Shown here piece by piece: positions 10,444 to 20,149 of a stretch of 64,000 nt of DNA. A program made the translations under genes and the position numbers. Position 1 is the stretch's first letter; every line of letters begins with the position of its first letter. This stretch comes from Ephydatia muelleri (Eukaryota; Porifera; Demospongiae; Spongillida; Spongillidae). The stretch is taken from contig JABACO010000001.1 of NCBI GenBank assembly GCA_013339895.1, positions 22,712,996 through 22,776,995 of the forward strand, given 5' to 3'. The notes beneath the pieces are model-generated. The model saw only the letters and a list, made by a program, of their open reading frames with translations. It was not told where the DNA came from and did not search any database.

Positions 10444-10788
10444 TGTGAGGGATCGATCATGGGATCTCCCCGTGACTTCATAGGTGTGACTTGTACCCTG
10501 TGCTGTGAGACTCGGATATCATAATAATATGTATTGTAGTCGCTTGTATAGGTGTTAAGGTAATCCCATTGTAGTCCTGTTGTAAAGTGCCGGATGCTCT
10601 TGTACGTTTGCAGCTACTCGGGGTTCATGCTGTGCGCATGGAAAGACTATAAAAGGCACAGTGTATGTGTTCAGTCTTGGTTTCTTGTTTTGATGCGATT
10701 GTGATCTATTCGTGTTTAAGCTATACCTCGGTTGTGCTATACCTTTCGGCGAGCGCAAGGCTTACGTTGACCTCAGTGATCCTTCACA
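10444..10788 (+). repeat. G1 3' LTR
   Basis: The 345-bp LTR starts TGTGAGGGATC and ends GATCCTTCACA, followed by the duplication ACAGG. The TATA box (TATAAAA, about 10648-10654) is retained. It differs from the 5' LTR by a 4-bp insertion (GATC near the start), GCAAGG in the GAGCGC region, and scattered substitutions, indicating some age. Confidence 0.9.
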
Positions 10789-10793
10789 ACAGG

Positions 10794-12269
10794 CAATACC
10801 AATCCAACAGAAAGTGAATACAATTTTTCCCCAAGGTAGACATGGTATCCAAACCAAACATGGGAAACAAACTACTATGCCCCTGAGCACCATAGTGGTG
10901 ACATCAACAACCATATCATAACCTTTTTAAAGGCCCCATACCAAAAGATGTTTACAACTAATAGTAAAAACAAAAACCGCATGCTTAAAAAAAGGCGTAC
11001 TCGGTTTCCATTAATCAGACTCCCTCCCCCCCCCCCCCCCCCCCCACTCAATCACATAACTCTCACGCACGGCTTTCCAGTGATATTAATTATGGCATTG
11101 GTGGGTCATGTCATCGTTCACCAGGGCCATTGCAAAGTAGCACAATAACTTATCGGTAACATCCAATCCCATTCGCATTATGGTTTATACTCATGCTATG
11201 ACAGTTGTAATACAACACACAACATACGAATATAACCTACTCTAGCTCTTTCAGATTTGATAAAGAAGAACTTGCTGCACGCAATGTTGACAATGCATTA
11301 CAACCAAGGTTGTTCCCAGATAGGCTGAAAATATGAGCACCTTCCATTGTTCAGAGTAGAATACAAATGATACACACTACCTACTTCAGAGATTCTTGAT
11401 GAGGAGTCTCTCCCTGCAAAGCCCTAACATTCAAACTGCATATTAGAAATAAGAAGAGGACATTTCTAAAGTAACCATAACAACACATTCAGGTTAAAGA
11501 TGAGGTCATCATCATTGCTACATGATAACATGAGATTGTATAATTAATTGTGGGAAATCTAACACTGCGCTCGCGTGGTACCGACCATATCATTGGCCCT
11601 GCTCCAGGGATCGTGGTTAGCATTGTAGCACCATTTTTGGGGGTGTGGTGAGATGGCACCCCCCAGTTGTACAATGCCCCAAGCAATAGGCAGAGAGGTC
11701 TTGTCCCTTTGGATGTACCGCGGCAACGTGGCACTGTACCAGCATTTGAGTGTTTGGATCGTTGAATCCTCGATTGGTATGCGCTAGATATAGTTGCAAA
11801 GCTTCTGTGCCTCTGCCCCAGGCCCTGACTGAGGAGCTTAAAGCGCCTCCTCCCATACCCCCTAGCTGGAGCAGGAGGGGTATTGATAAGCAGGGCCGTA
11901 GGAACGAAAATAAAAAAGTGTATGGCTAATTGATAATGAAACGATGAGGGCGTGGCCAATATCCTACACTTGGGTGTAGTTGGGGTGGATGCGCCGTAAC
12001 ATCCTATTCCATTTTAATTTTGCACTACGGCACAGCACACATTGTATGGTTACTTGGTTAGACCGATGACGGCTGATATCTGCTTCAAATTGTAACACGA
12101 TCGTGTATTTGAAAACGCGCTCAAATCAATCAGCATCAGTGCGAAATGGCCTATTGAGTTGACAACGGGCCACACTGTACCAGACGTATTTAGTGCAACA
12201 CTAGGTACATCACACGTAAACACACCATCCATAAACATAGAGTAGAACACAAATGATACACACTGCTAG
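10794..12269 (+). repeat. RepA copy 1, first part
   Basis: From about 10840 the sequence matches 51298 onward (words around GGTATCCAAA, CATGGGAAACAAACTACTATGCCCCTGA, TTTCAGATTTGATAAAGAAGAAC, GGGGGTGTGGTGAGATGGCACC, and so on). The run to about 12235 equals 51298-52470. At 12238 the text jumps back to the unit that sits at 51733 in copy 3, so this copy contains an internal tandem duplication. Near-poly-C lies at 11027-11046. ORFs such as 10712-10921 and 11489-11959(-) have no domain and only partial conservation between copies. Confidence 0.75.
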
Positions 12270-12389
12270 CAGAGATAAAATATAGAGGGATTGGAAGCTA
12301 GATAATTAACACCTAATTAACACGGGCAATCCTAGCTGAGGGTATAGAATCCATACAAGTTAAGACATACTCTGGATCTAAGTATTCAG

Positions 12390-12550
12390 TTTTTTTCTCA
12401 GTGCCTTGGCCTTCTGCAGGTTCTTCTTTTGCGGTGATTTGTAACTTTCTATCCATGCTGTGGCTTGTGGGAAACCTCGGATGCAAACCCACGCGTCAAC
12501 AATAATGTAAGCGGGTTGATGGAAGCTATAACCCATGGTGAAGGGAGAGT
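12390..12550 (-). pseudogene. T2 protein C-terminal fragment (copy 1)
   Basis: Minus-strand reading gives VCIRGFPQATAWIESYKS, then a lysine-rich tail KNLQKAKALRKKLNT and a stop near 12388. The sister copy has ITIRGFSLASAWVEKFKA and a similar basic tail (36230-36125). The agreement in spacing and in the final basic helix shows that this is the true protein end. Upstream sequence is lost in the LINE insertion. Confidence 0.65.
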
Positions 12551-12593
12551 TATCTTCAACAGATGAGCATCAAGAAGCTCTGATGTTAACTAC

Positions 12594-14105
12594 GTGCCAT
12601 ATTTGAAAGCAGAAAGGGGAAAGGAAACTAAGGCATTCAACAATTCTGATGAGTTGCAATCACACAGTAAAGTATTGTGTGCCCTGAAGCGTCTTCCTTC
12701 TAAATATTCCAGAACGCCAGATGGTTTTCCTGCTGGATTTTTAAAATCAGTTGCTTCTGCCATTGCCTTTCAGGCTTTTTACAATGTCTATGGACTGCGG
12801 GTGTATACCTCTGGGTTGGAAACAGGCAATTGTTTGTCCCATTTTTAAAAAAGGTTCCCGTAAATCACCTAGCAATTATCGTCCGGTTTCTCTTACCAGT
12901 GTTTGTTGCAAAGTAATGGAGTCTATTGTGTATAAATCAATGGTATTCTTTCTTCGTTCTAACAGCCTTATCTCCAAAGATCAGTTTGGCTTTCTTGCCA
13001 GGCGTTCTACTTGTACCCAATTGCTAATCACACTTAATGAATGGACTCTCCTTACTGATATTCGTTCTAAAATTGATTCTGTGTATATAGACTTTGCTAA
13101 AGCCTTTGATTCTATCTCTCATACAAAGCTGCTATATAATGTAGAGAGCTATGGGTCTTGGTGAGGTGATTATCTTCATTTGTTATGAATCGTTCTCAGC
13201 AAGTCTATATTGGTCAGTCTTTATCTTCTTCCCTACCTGTTACCAGTGGTGTTCCTCAGGGATCAGTGCTTGGACCTCTATTATTTATATCAATGACCTT
13301 CCTGATTGTTTCGTGCCACCAGTTCAAGGTAAAATATTTGCAGATGATACCAAACTCTACGCTACTCACTCTTCTGATTCATCCTCACCGAATTTTTGTA
13401 TGTGGACTGAAACATTGCAGCTTAATATTGCTTTTCAGAAGTGCAGTGTAATATCCTTTGGTCATAACTCTGCAAGAAATTCTTACTCCCTGGATGGTGT
13501 ACTGCTAAATAGGGTTTTTGATATTTGTGACTTAGGTGTTCATATTACATCTGATTTTAAACCCAGCTTACATTGTGCATCAATTGCTGCAAAGGCTTTC
13601 CAAAGGTGTTCACTTCTGCTTAAAGGTCTTCAAACGCTTAATATTTCAATGCTTTGTCGAGTAATCATTCATATGTGAGACCAATTCTCGAATACAATAC
13701 TCCAGTGTGGAATTCGTGGCTCATACAAGACACTAAATGTGTTGAAAGAATTTAAAGCTGTCTACTATGAGCTATACTGATCGTCTTGCTAATTTAGGTC
13801 TTCATTCATTGGAGTATCGAAGAGATTATTTTGACCTTGTTATGTGTTTCAAGATTGTGAAAAACCTTGTTGACATTGATACATCGGCTTTCTTTCATAT
13901 CAATTTGTCACCATACAGTACAAGAGGGAACTCAATGAAACTTAGTCCTTTGTCATCACCTCACCATAATTTTCACTCAAACTTTTTCTGAATCAGAGTT
14001 ATACACATTTGGAATTCATTACCAGACTATGTGGTTACTGCATCCTCCGGAAAATATTTAGGTCTAAACTCAGCAATGTAGACTTGTCTCCATTTTGTAA
14101 ATGTT
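12594..14105 (+). mobile_element. CR1/jockey-type LINE fragment (reverse transcriptase), 5' truncated and frameshifted
   Basis: RT segments appear in successive frames: CPIFKKGSRKSPSNYRPVSL (12836-12895), DQFGFLARRSTCTQLL, DFAKAFDS (the first catalytic Asp motif, about 13090), SGVPQGSVLGPLLFI (about 13239), FADDTKLY (catalytic FADD, about 13338), then KCSVISFGH, LGVHITSDFKPS and the C-terminal SYTDRLANLGLHSLEYRR and IWNSLPDYVV. The order is that of a non-LTR RT without a restriction-like endonuclease. No apurinic endonuclease domain is left, so it is 5' truncated. Frameshifts occur at about 12750, 13160, 13290 and 13760. Confidence 0.85.
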
Positions 14106-14239
14106 ACCCATTTTAGAACCAGCAGTATATTAGTGCATATTCATTTATGCCATTACTTGCCATTGTGTGATAAATGTGCACATGAATCATTATCAATACA
14201 GCAGAGAATACAAGAATGCATGAATACATATACCCATGA

Positions 14240-17200
14240 CTAATACATATAGAGTAACTAAAACAAATTGCATGCTCTGCTTAGGAGAGCTCTGGTATTG
14301 CACCTCACCAGGGTTACGTTTAGCCTCCCATACAAGAGCTTTGACTTCTGGTGTCCTATGCCAAAGGACAGGCGTGAGGCCAAATGGGAAAAAGCCTGCC
14401 TGGCTTCAAAACCCCAGTTCCCATAGCTCTCCACAGCAAGAGGGATGCATTTCCATCCAAGGGTATCACACTTGGGGTCATTTGCCTGGTGCTTCCTCTG
14501 CTCTGCCAGTAGTGCAGCAGTTCCTGCAGTAACACTTGATTAAGAGAAGACGTCACTGTTACATCAAAAGCGGCAGAGCTTCCACCTATCCAATTGTTCA
14601 CTAGGGCATCCGCAGGATGAGACCTAGAAAGGTCAGGGGTAAGTGGCACTACCTGCCTCGATCCTCACTCCAAGGTTTGCCTTGTGGCAAATATCTACAA
14701 AGACATCTCGCAGCTGGTTGTGTTGGAGAACCACATCACCACCTCGTCTGCATGACAGTGCATGATGCCACAGGGGGTCCAAAGCTATTTCGGGACATAG
14801 CAGACAGCAGGAGGCTTTTGTTGTTTCTAAACCCAGCCACCATGAAATAGCTGTGCGGAATTCTCTAGGGTCAAAATGCAGGCCGAGCTCACCCGAAGGA
14901 AGGACTGAAACCCATGAAGTGGCCAAGGAAGCAGAGGCAGAGAGGAGGCGAGCTTTGTTTGCTGGAGAAGCTGAGTCGTACAATCTACTGTGAGTCAAGC
15001 TATCCAGCTTATGGGAGAGAGATCTCTGCGAGGGAGGAGACTCAATGGCAGACTCTGGAGAGATGGCATCTGAGGTAGAGACTAAGCTATTGAAGGTATT
15101 AACCGCATGAATCAGATGATGGTTATCTGCAGTGGCAAAGCCAGATGAATAAAAGGATGCAATGAAGGCAGCACTTGAGTGGTGAGAGAGTGAGCGAAGG
15201 CCAAAAACTCCAAACCTTAGGCTCAGTTGGGATTGGCACCAGGCGGCCTCAAGATAAGCACTTGGAGAAGCAACTCCTTAAATCCAAGTCAAGTATCTTC
15301 AGAGAATCAGCAGCCAACGCTAGGGGGGGGGGGGGGGGGGGGGGGGGGGGTTGATCTGGCTAAATGCACCATCTTACAAAAACCACTGCAAAGCTGTAGC
15401 AAATTAAAGGCTACCTGTGGGTCAATATCTGAAACATCTTTCAACATAGATAGCACTTTGTCAATTTTGCTTCGCGGCAAAGAACCCAGTGCAGAAAAGA
15501 TAGTCCCAATAGGAGTACCAAGAATGTCTAGGTGTGGTACACGTGAAGCTTTCATAAGGAGGGAACATGGAAATATCGCTGCGGCTAAATAGTTCACATT
15601 TGGATAAATTCATGAAAATACCCAGTGGTGGACCAAGGTCTTCAATAATGGAGAGTGCTCGCAGAACAGCTTGTCTGGGGCCAGCCAGCACCCGATCATC
15701 CAAGTACCATGCCTGAAGGATGAGATGAAGGCAGTCATCATCTGCATCGATGGCGTCAATGACCTTGTGCAGAACCAAAGCGAAAAACAAAGGGCCTAAT
15801 GGATCTCCCTGCTGCACACCTGCCTCAGAAGTGAGATGTCCTAGGGGGTGCCACAAATAAGGGTGTGAACCGTAACACCACCTTGCCCATGGAAGGAGTT
15901 CTGGGAAAAATGTGGAGCATTCAGATAGAAGAGCCTGCCTGGAAATAAGGTTGAAAGCATTTCTCATATCTACTTTCAGGACGACGAAATCTTCATCATC
16001 CCAGTGTTCTTCAATGCACTTTCGAAGGCCGTGTACCACTTTTTCTGTGCCATGTGAACAGGCTACACCAAACTGATGGGGCTCAAAACAACTGGACACT
16101 TTATCTTTCACTAAAGAGCACAAGCACTTCCTGTTAGCCTTCTGAGAGTTTCCCCAACAGCAATAGGCCTGATATCAGGTGGAGAGCCATCTTTAAACTT
16201 GTTCGAAGCAGTGAGGCTTCCGGCGCTAGAAACCTGGCAACTACAATGGAGCTTTGTCTGCTGCAAGGAGGTTGACAATATCCCTCAGGGATGAGCCAAT
16301 GGAAATTGGAAGAGGGATTTGTGCAGCATCAATTAGATGTTGTACCCTGAGGCCTGAGGGACCAGCAGCAGTGCCCTTTGGGAAGGAGAAAAGGATGGGT
16401 AGGATTTTGAAATCAGGATCTAGAGAGAGTGGAGTGCAAGGAACATCTGGAGGAGTGGGTAGAGGAGCACTAGGGTGTTTTGATTTGAGCAGCTCCCAGG
16501 TAGAATTATTGAGGGGAGCAAGCCTATCAGATAAAAGTATTCTGCAGGCTTTTCCATGCAAACCGATCTTTACTAAGGATATAACCGAATCTGACAGGCT
16601 CTTAGAGTTCCTATGCTTCTGCTGTGATGGGATTTACGGACATTGGACCCTGCAAGGTTCCAGAGGGTACTAAACTCATTCTTTGCCCAAAGATCACACA
16701 AGACTTTGATTGGGGTGTGCTTGAAGTGGCGGCCTTTACTTTTTAGGGAGGGAAGAACACACTTTGGTAACATGAAGAGCTTCAACCAAGCCTCTTCTGA
16801 GTTTTCATCTAAGACAGACCTTAAGGTAGATGAAAGTGCTCTTGCAAAACTGGGTCTTGCCCTTTTAGGGACAAACTGTAATGTTGGGTCTAAGCTGGCA
16901 AACATCTGCAAAAGTGGGCAGATCAGGCACAAATGCTGGCGCTGACTGTGTGTCATCATTCTGGGCTGAAGATATGGGGGGAGGAACCTTGCACTGTCTA
17001 GAATGTGAAGCTACCCTCGAGTTCGCCATTGTGAACAATGTGGGCAGATGAACAGATCTTGTTCAAACAACCACGTCTGTGGGACCCCTCCAGGGAACAA
17101 ACCTTGGGCATGCAGGGACATGTGATATCGCAACATGGATGGAGCTATTCGCTCTGGGCATTCGGAAACCGGGCACCGCTTCCGGAAAGAGCAACTAGTT

Positions 17201-17412
17201 TGGTGACCCGCGGATGACGTTGAAGGTATATCATGCGGTGCCAAAGGTTCCTGATGTGGTGGCGACGACAGCTGCTGAGGTGCTGCAGGCAGCTGCTGCA
17301 AAGTTGGAGGGACTCTGTGTGTTGTATTACTACGTAGAGGAAAGGGAGGCTGCGATGACGGTGGAGCCATATACATACGTGTGGAATGAGGCGTCTGCGG
17401 TGGCTGCGGTGT
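14240..17412 (-). mobile_element. REL-endonuclease LINE, copy A (nearly full length, minus strand)
   Basis: The 5' end lies next to the (ATT)n tract at 17415. In order on the minus strand: an N-terminal P/S-rich region and a C2H2-like finger pair (CPVSECPERIAPSMLRYHMS...H and ICPHC, about 17190-17040); a helical linker (16959-16573); RT starting FPKGTAAGPSGLRVQHLIDA (about 16390-16330), DMRNAFNLISRQAL (about 15977), GVQQGDPLGPLFFAL, and the catalytic AWYLDD (about 15700); the CCHC knuckle CLLCP...HHALSC (about 14790-14740); and an endonuclease core with PADALVNNW and AAFDVTVTSSL (about 14610-14540). The architecture is that of R2/R4-type LINEs with a PD-(D/E)xK endonuclease. Frames are broken several times. 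Confidence 0.88.
15323..15350. repeat. G28 homopolymer inside LINE copy A
   Basis: On the coding (minus) strand this is a C-run that sits in the HLARSTPPS position of the post-RT domain; copy C shows HLARTIPPSLAGDAL at the same place (about 19170). A short CCC-rich proline codon run appears to have expanded to about 28 bases and destroys the frame. Confidence 0.8.
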
Positions 17413-17414
17413 AC

Positions 17415-18027
17415 ATTATTATTATTATTATTATTGATTTTGATTCATACATATATACATAAGTTAAAAATGGTACGTATCAAACATTGAAAAAGAATTA
17501 AAATTAATAAAATTCATAATACATAATTAGGTACGGTTCTACACTCTTCGGAGAATGGCTCTGGCATTTGCTCTAATTAAGCAAATGCTTAAGTTGGAGA
17601 ACAGGTCGAAAGAAGCCTGTGACTTTGGAAGGGACTTGTGGATTGCAAGCCGAGCAGCAACTTGTGCTAAAAACAATGTAGCCTCTTTACCCCAAGCCCC
17701 ATAGGAATCAACTGCTTGAGGGGTTGAGACCCACCCTAGAGCTGAACACTTTTCATCGTTGGCCTGGTGTTTCCTGCTCTCCGTTGCCTCAAGGACTGCA
17801 CCAAACGTTGCTCCCGCTTCAGCTAAAGTTGAAGGGTTTAGCGGTGAGACAACGGAGATGTCCAGGGCAACGGGCCTCCCAAGGTTCCAATTCTGTAACA
17901 GAATATCGGCAGGTCTTGACTGCGAATGGTCGGGAAAGAGCCCAGCGCCAACTTCAACTTGGACAGAAGCATGCGCACGGTGAAGGAAGTGCACTAAAGT
18001 GTCCCTGAGTGCATACACGAATGGAAA
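17415..18027 (-). mobile_element. REL-endonuclease LINE, copy B (3' fragment)
   Basis: Minus-strand ORF 18018-17539 gives the endonuclease region SRPADILLQNW and VALDISVVSPL, then the C-terminal DSYGAWGKEATLFLAQVAARLA and SLPKSQ, ending RANARAILRRV. This is a complete C-terminus with an open frame. A short 3' UTR follows and the element ends in (AAT)n (17435-17415 on the minus strand). It abuts the 5' end of copy A. The 5' part including RT is absent. Confidence 0.8.
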
Positions 18028-19388
18028 TTATTATTGATATGCTACTAACTACAGTACTTTACCTAACACGAACAGTTTACAGAGAGCGGGATAGGATGGC
18101 TCGGGAATTCGCTCTCACAAGGGCCAAACTGAGTCTTCCAAAGATTTCATTTACTCACGAGTGATTTGGGACGTCCCTGCCTGGTGGACAAACGGGTGGC
18201 AAGTCTTGAAAAAGCTTGAAAAGCCTCAGTACCCCAACATCCGCACGTCTCCACCACAAGAGGGATACATGCCCAGCCTAGATCCCTGCACCTTTCGTCA
18301 TTCACTCAGTACTTGCGGATCTGGGCAGCCAAGGCAGCTGAACCTGCTGTCACACACGCTTCTTGAAAAATTTGTGCATTTAGCGTTGATGTGACAGACA
18401 GGTCAAAAGCTGCTGGCTTACCCAGGACCCAGTTTGGAACTAGAACATCAGCTGGACGAGTACGATCCCTAGACCACCCACCCATCTCTAGTTGTGGAGC
18501 AAGACACACAGAGTGACAAAAATCATTGAAGATGTCTCTCAACCTGTTGTGACGTGAGACAACATCACCCCCCAAATTGCAACACAAAGCATGATGGCCA
18601 TAAGCATCCAAGGCAGCATTACATTGAGGGCAACTTTGACCTTGAGCAACTGGGACACCGAGCTACCATTTTATCGCCACAGGAAATTCAGAAGGCTCCA
18701 AGTGAAGGCCCATGCTATAGGGGATGGAGTAACTGATAGCCAAGCTGAGGCATGGGGTGATGAAATGGATAGTAGATGAGCCCTGTCGATTGGACTGGAG
18801 TTATCAAATAGTTTCTTGAACTGACAATCCTCAATTTTGTTTCACAGGAACTTCTGAGGGAGTGTGAAACAGCTGTTGTCAATAGAATCGGGAGTAAGTG
18901 AGTCAGGGGGATCAACAAGTGTTATAAAGGTCTATAGAGTGGTGCAAGTACCTACAAACCTCACAAGATAAGCCTGAACTGACAGCTGAGGCTAAATATG
19001 CAGCAGGAGAGTGATAGGAGACATGACGCAAGCCTAGACCACCCCGACTTAGACTAAGTTGTGCTTGCTGCCACGTGAAGTCAGGAGTGTCTACTGCAGT
19101 ACACTCTGCAAAACACTGCCGCATCTCATCATCAAACAGACTGAGGGCATCACCAGCTAAAGAAGGTGGGATAGTTCTGGCCAAGTGTATCAGTCTACAA
19201 AACCCTCCACATTGACGGAGTAGAAGCATGGCTACATGAGGATCTGAAGAACCTACCTGGGCTAACTGCTGGAGCAACTTGGAAGCGTCTGTACGTTTTT
19301 GAGCAATATACTTGGCACAAAACAAAAATCTCCTATTGGAGCCCCTAGTATATTGAAATGAGGCACATTGGATTTTTTTCATTTCATC
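18028..19388 (-). mobile_element. REL-endonuclease LINE, copy C (5' truncated)
   Basis: Minus-strand reading starts in the RT C-terminus (VPHFNILGAPIGDF, about 19365-19325), then IAQKRTDASKLLQQL, HLARTIPPSLAGDAL and LSLSRGGLGLRHVSYHS (19320-19040). After a decayed stretch it continues with YGHHALCCNLGGDVVSRHNR (about 18600), RPADVLVPNWVLGKPAAFDL (about 18460-18400) and the GCWGTEAFQAFSRLA region near 18240. It ends with (AAT)n at 18036-18028. Its 5' edge abuts (TTA)n at 19390-19402. Confidence 0.82.
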
Positions 19389-19575
19389 TATTATTATTAT
19401 TAAGTGCTGGGACAGGAGTCGGGGCATTATCTTTGATCGGGGAGACTACTGAAAGCCCTGAAGACACATGAATCACCAGCGCTTGCCGCGGAAGAGACAC
19501 CACCAGACTTAGAACACCACCCTTACTGCATTCCGCGCATTTACGACGGCGACCAAGGCGAAATTTTCTTCCCAT
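19384..19575 (-). pseudogene. T2 protein N-terminal exon (copy 1)
   Basis: The sequence begins MGRKFRLGRRRKCAEC, a very basic start identical in layout to MGRRKIRIGRRRKYTD at about 37205 in T2 copy 2, followed by LSLVVSLPR and VSSGLSVV versus LSLMVSIPC and VSTGLSLV. The reading ends in an Asn run encoded by (TAA)n, exactly where LINE copy C enters. The start is supported by conservation between two copies. Function is unknown; the basic N-terminus could bind DNA. Confidence 0.6.
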
Positions 19576-20149
19576 AGCGCACCTTTGGAAGAGCGTGGAC
19601 AGCGCAAATATAGCTTGTTAGTGGTCAAAATACGCCTAGCCACACTACCGGTCTTTCTTATTACCCACCTTTCAAGTGTTTAGGTCCTCCAGAAACAACG
19701 CAAAAGGTACAGCAAATGAGGACCCTCAAAATGGTATAACTACCCTTCCGTTCAACCGGTGACGCTCAAACAATCACTATGCCACCGTATGTAATGTACT
19801 AACACAATAATGAAAGGCCTAGGTAGCGGTGGAAAGATGATAAAGGTACAGAAAAGAAAAATATTGCCAAAAATCCTATTAAAATGCAAACATTGAAGCA
19901 AAGCAGATAGGACAATTGCTCAAAATGGTTTATCCAACTAGTATAACAGTCAAACAACACAGAGAATGCGTAAAAGTGGACAGAGCATATGCCTACTATG
20001 GGGAAAAAGCGCTTATTTGATCGACCCGAATCCACCCCTTTTGACAGGTTCAGAAGTGTGATTCGCACTTGCACGCATAGCCCGCGGGCATACTATAGCA
20101 TTGAATGGCGCACGTGATGAGTTTCCAATCCCTCTATATATTATCTCTG
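19576..20149 (-). other. 5' non-coding part of T2 copy 1 with terminal repeat
   Basis: This runs from the N-terminal exon to the right inverted end (TTATCTCTG, 20141-20149). The last 60 bp (CACGTGATGAGTTTCCAATCCCTC...) match 37905-37945 of T2 copy 2 (CACGTGATCCGTTTCCAATTCCTC). The ORFs 19799-20074(-) and 20105-20371(+) are not conserved in copy 2, so I do not call them genes. Confidence 0.6.

Larger units (their letters stand above)
4784..10788 (+). mobile_element. G1: Ty3/gypsy LTR retrotransposon with integrase before reverse transcriptase (Gmr1-like)
   Basis: Two LTRs (4784-5117 and 10444-10788) are closely similar, begin TGTG and end TTCACA, and are flanked by the 5-bp duplication ACAGG (4779-4783 and 10789-10793). 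The internal order is gag, CCHC knuckle, aspartic protease, integrase, then the start of reverse transcriptase and the end of RNase H, followed directly by a purine-rich tract and the 3' LTR. That order is the hallmark of the Gmr1-like group of Ty3/gypsy elements, described first from deuterostomes. Most of RT and RNase H is deleted, frames are shifted, and the element is interrupted by the OTU transposon 7872-9633 and the palindrome 9723-9848. It is non-autonomous today. Confidence 0.88.
12270..20149 (-). mobile_element. P-like DNA transposon T2, copy 1, split by four LINE insertions
   Basis: The ends are inverted (CAGAGATAAAATATAGAGGG... and ...CCCTCTATATATTATCTCTG) and flanked by the 7-bp duplication CTGCTAG (12263-12269, 20150-20156). 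The paralogous RepA copy 3 keeps the empty site CACACTGCTAGTTGTGTTGCC at 51751-51771, which proves the boundaries. Coding remains lie on the minus strand: MGRKFRLGRRRKC (19575 downward) and a C-terminus RGFPQATAWIESYKS ending at about 12390. Both match the shorter copy at 35966-37945. The middle is replaced by LINEs (12594-19388). Superfamily P is suggested by the 7-8-bp duplication and an RGG motif in the sister copy, with low certainty. Confidence 0.75.
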
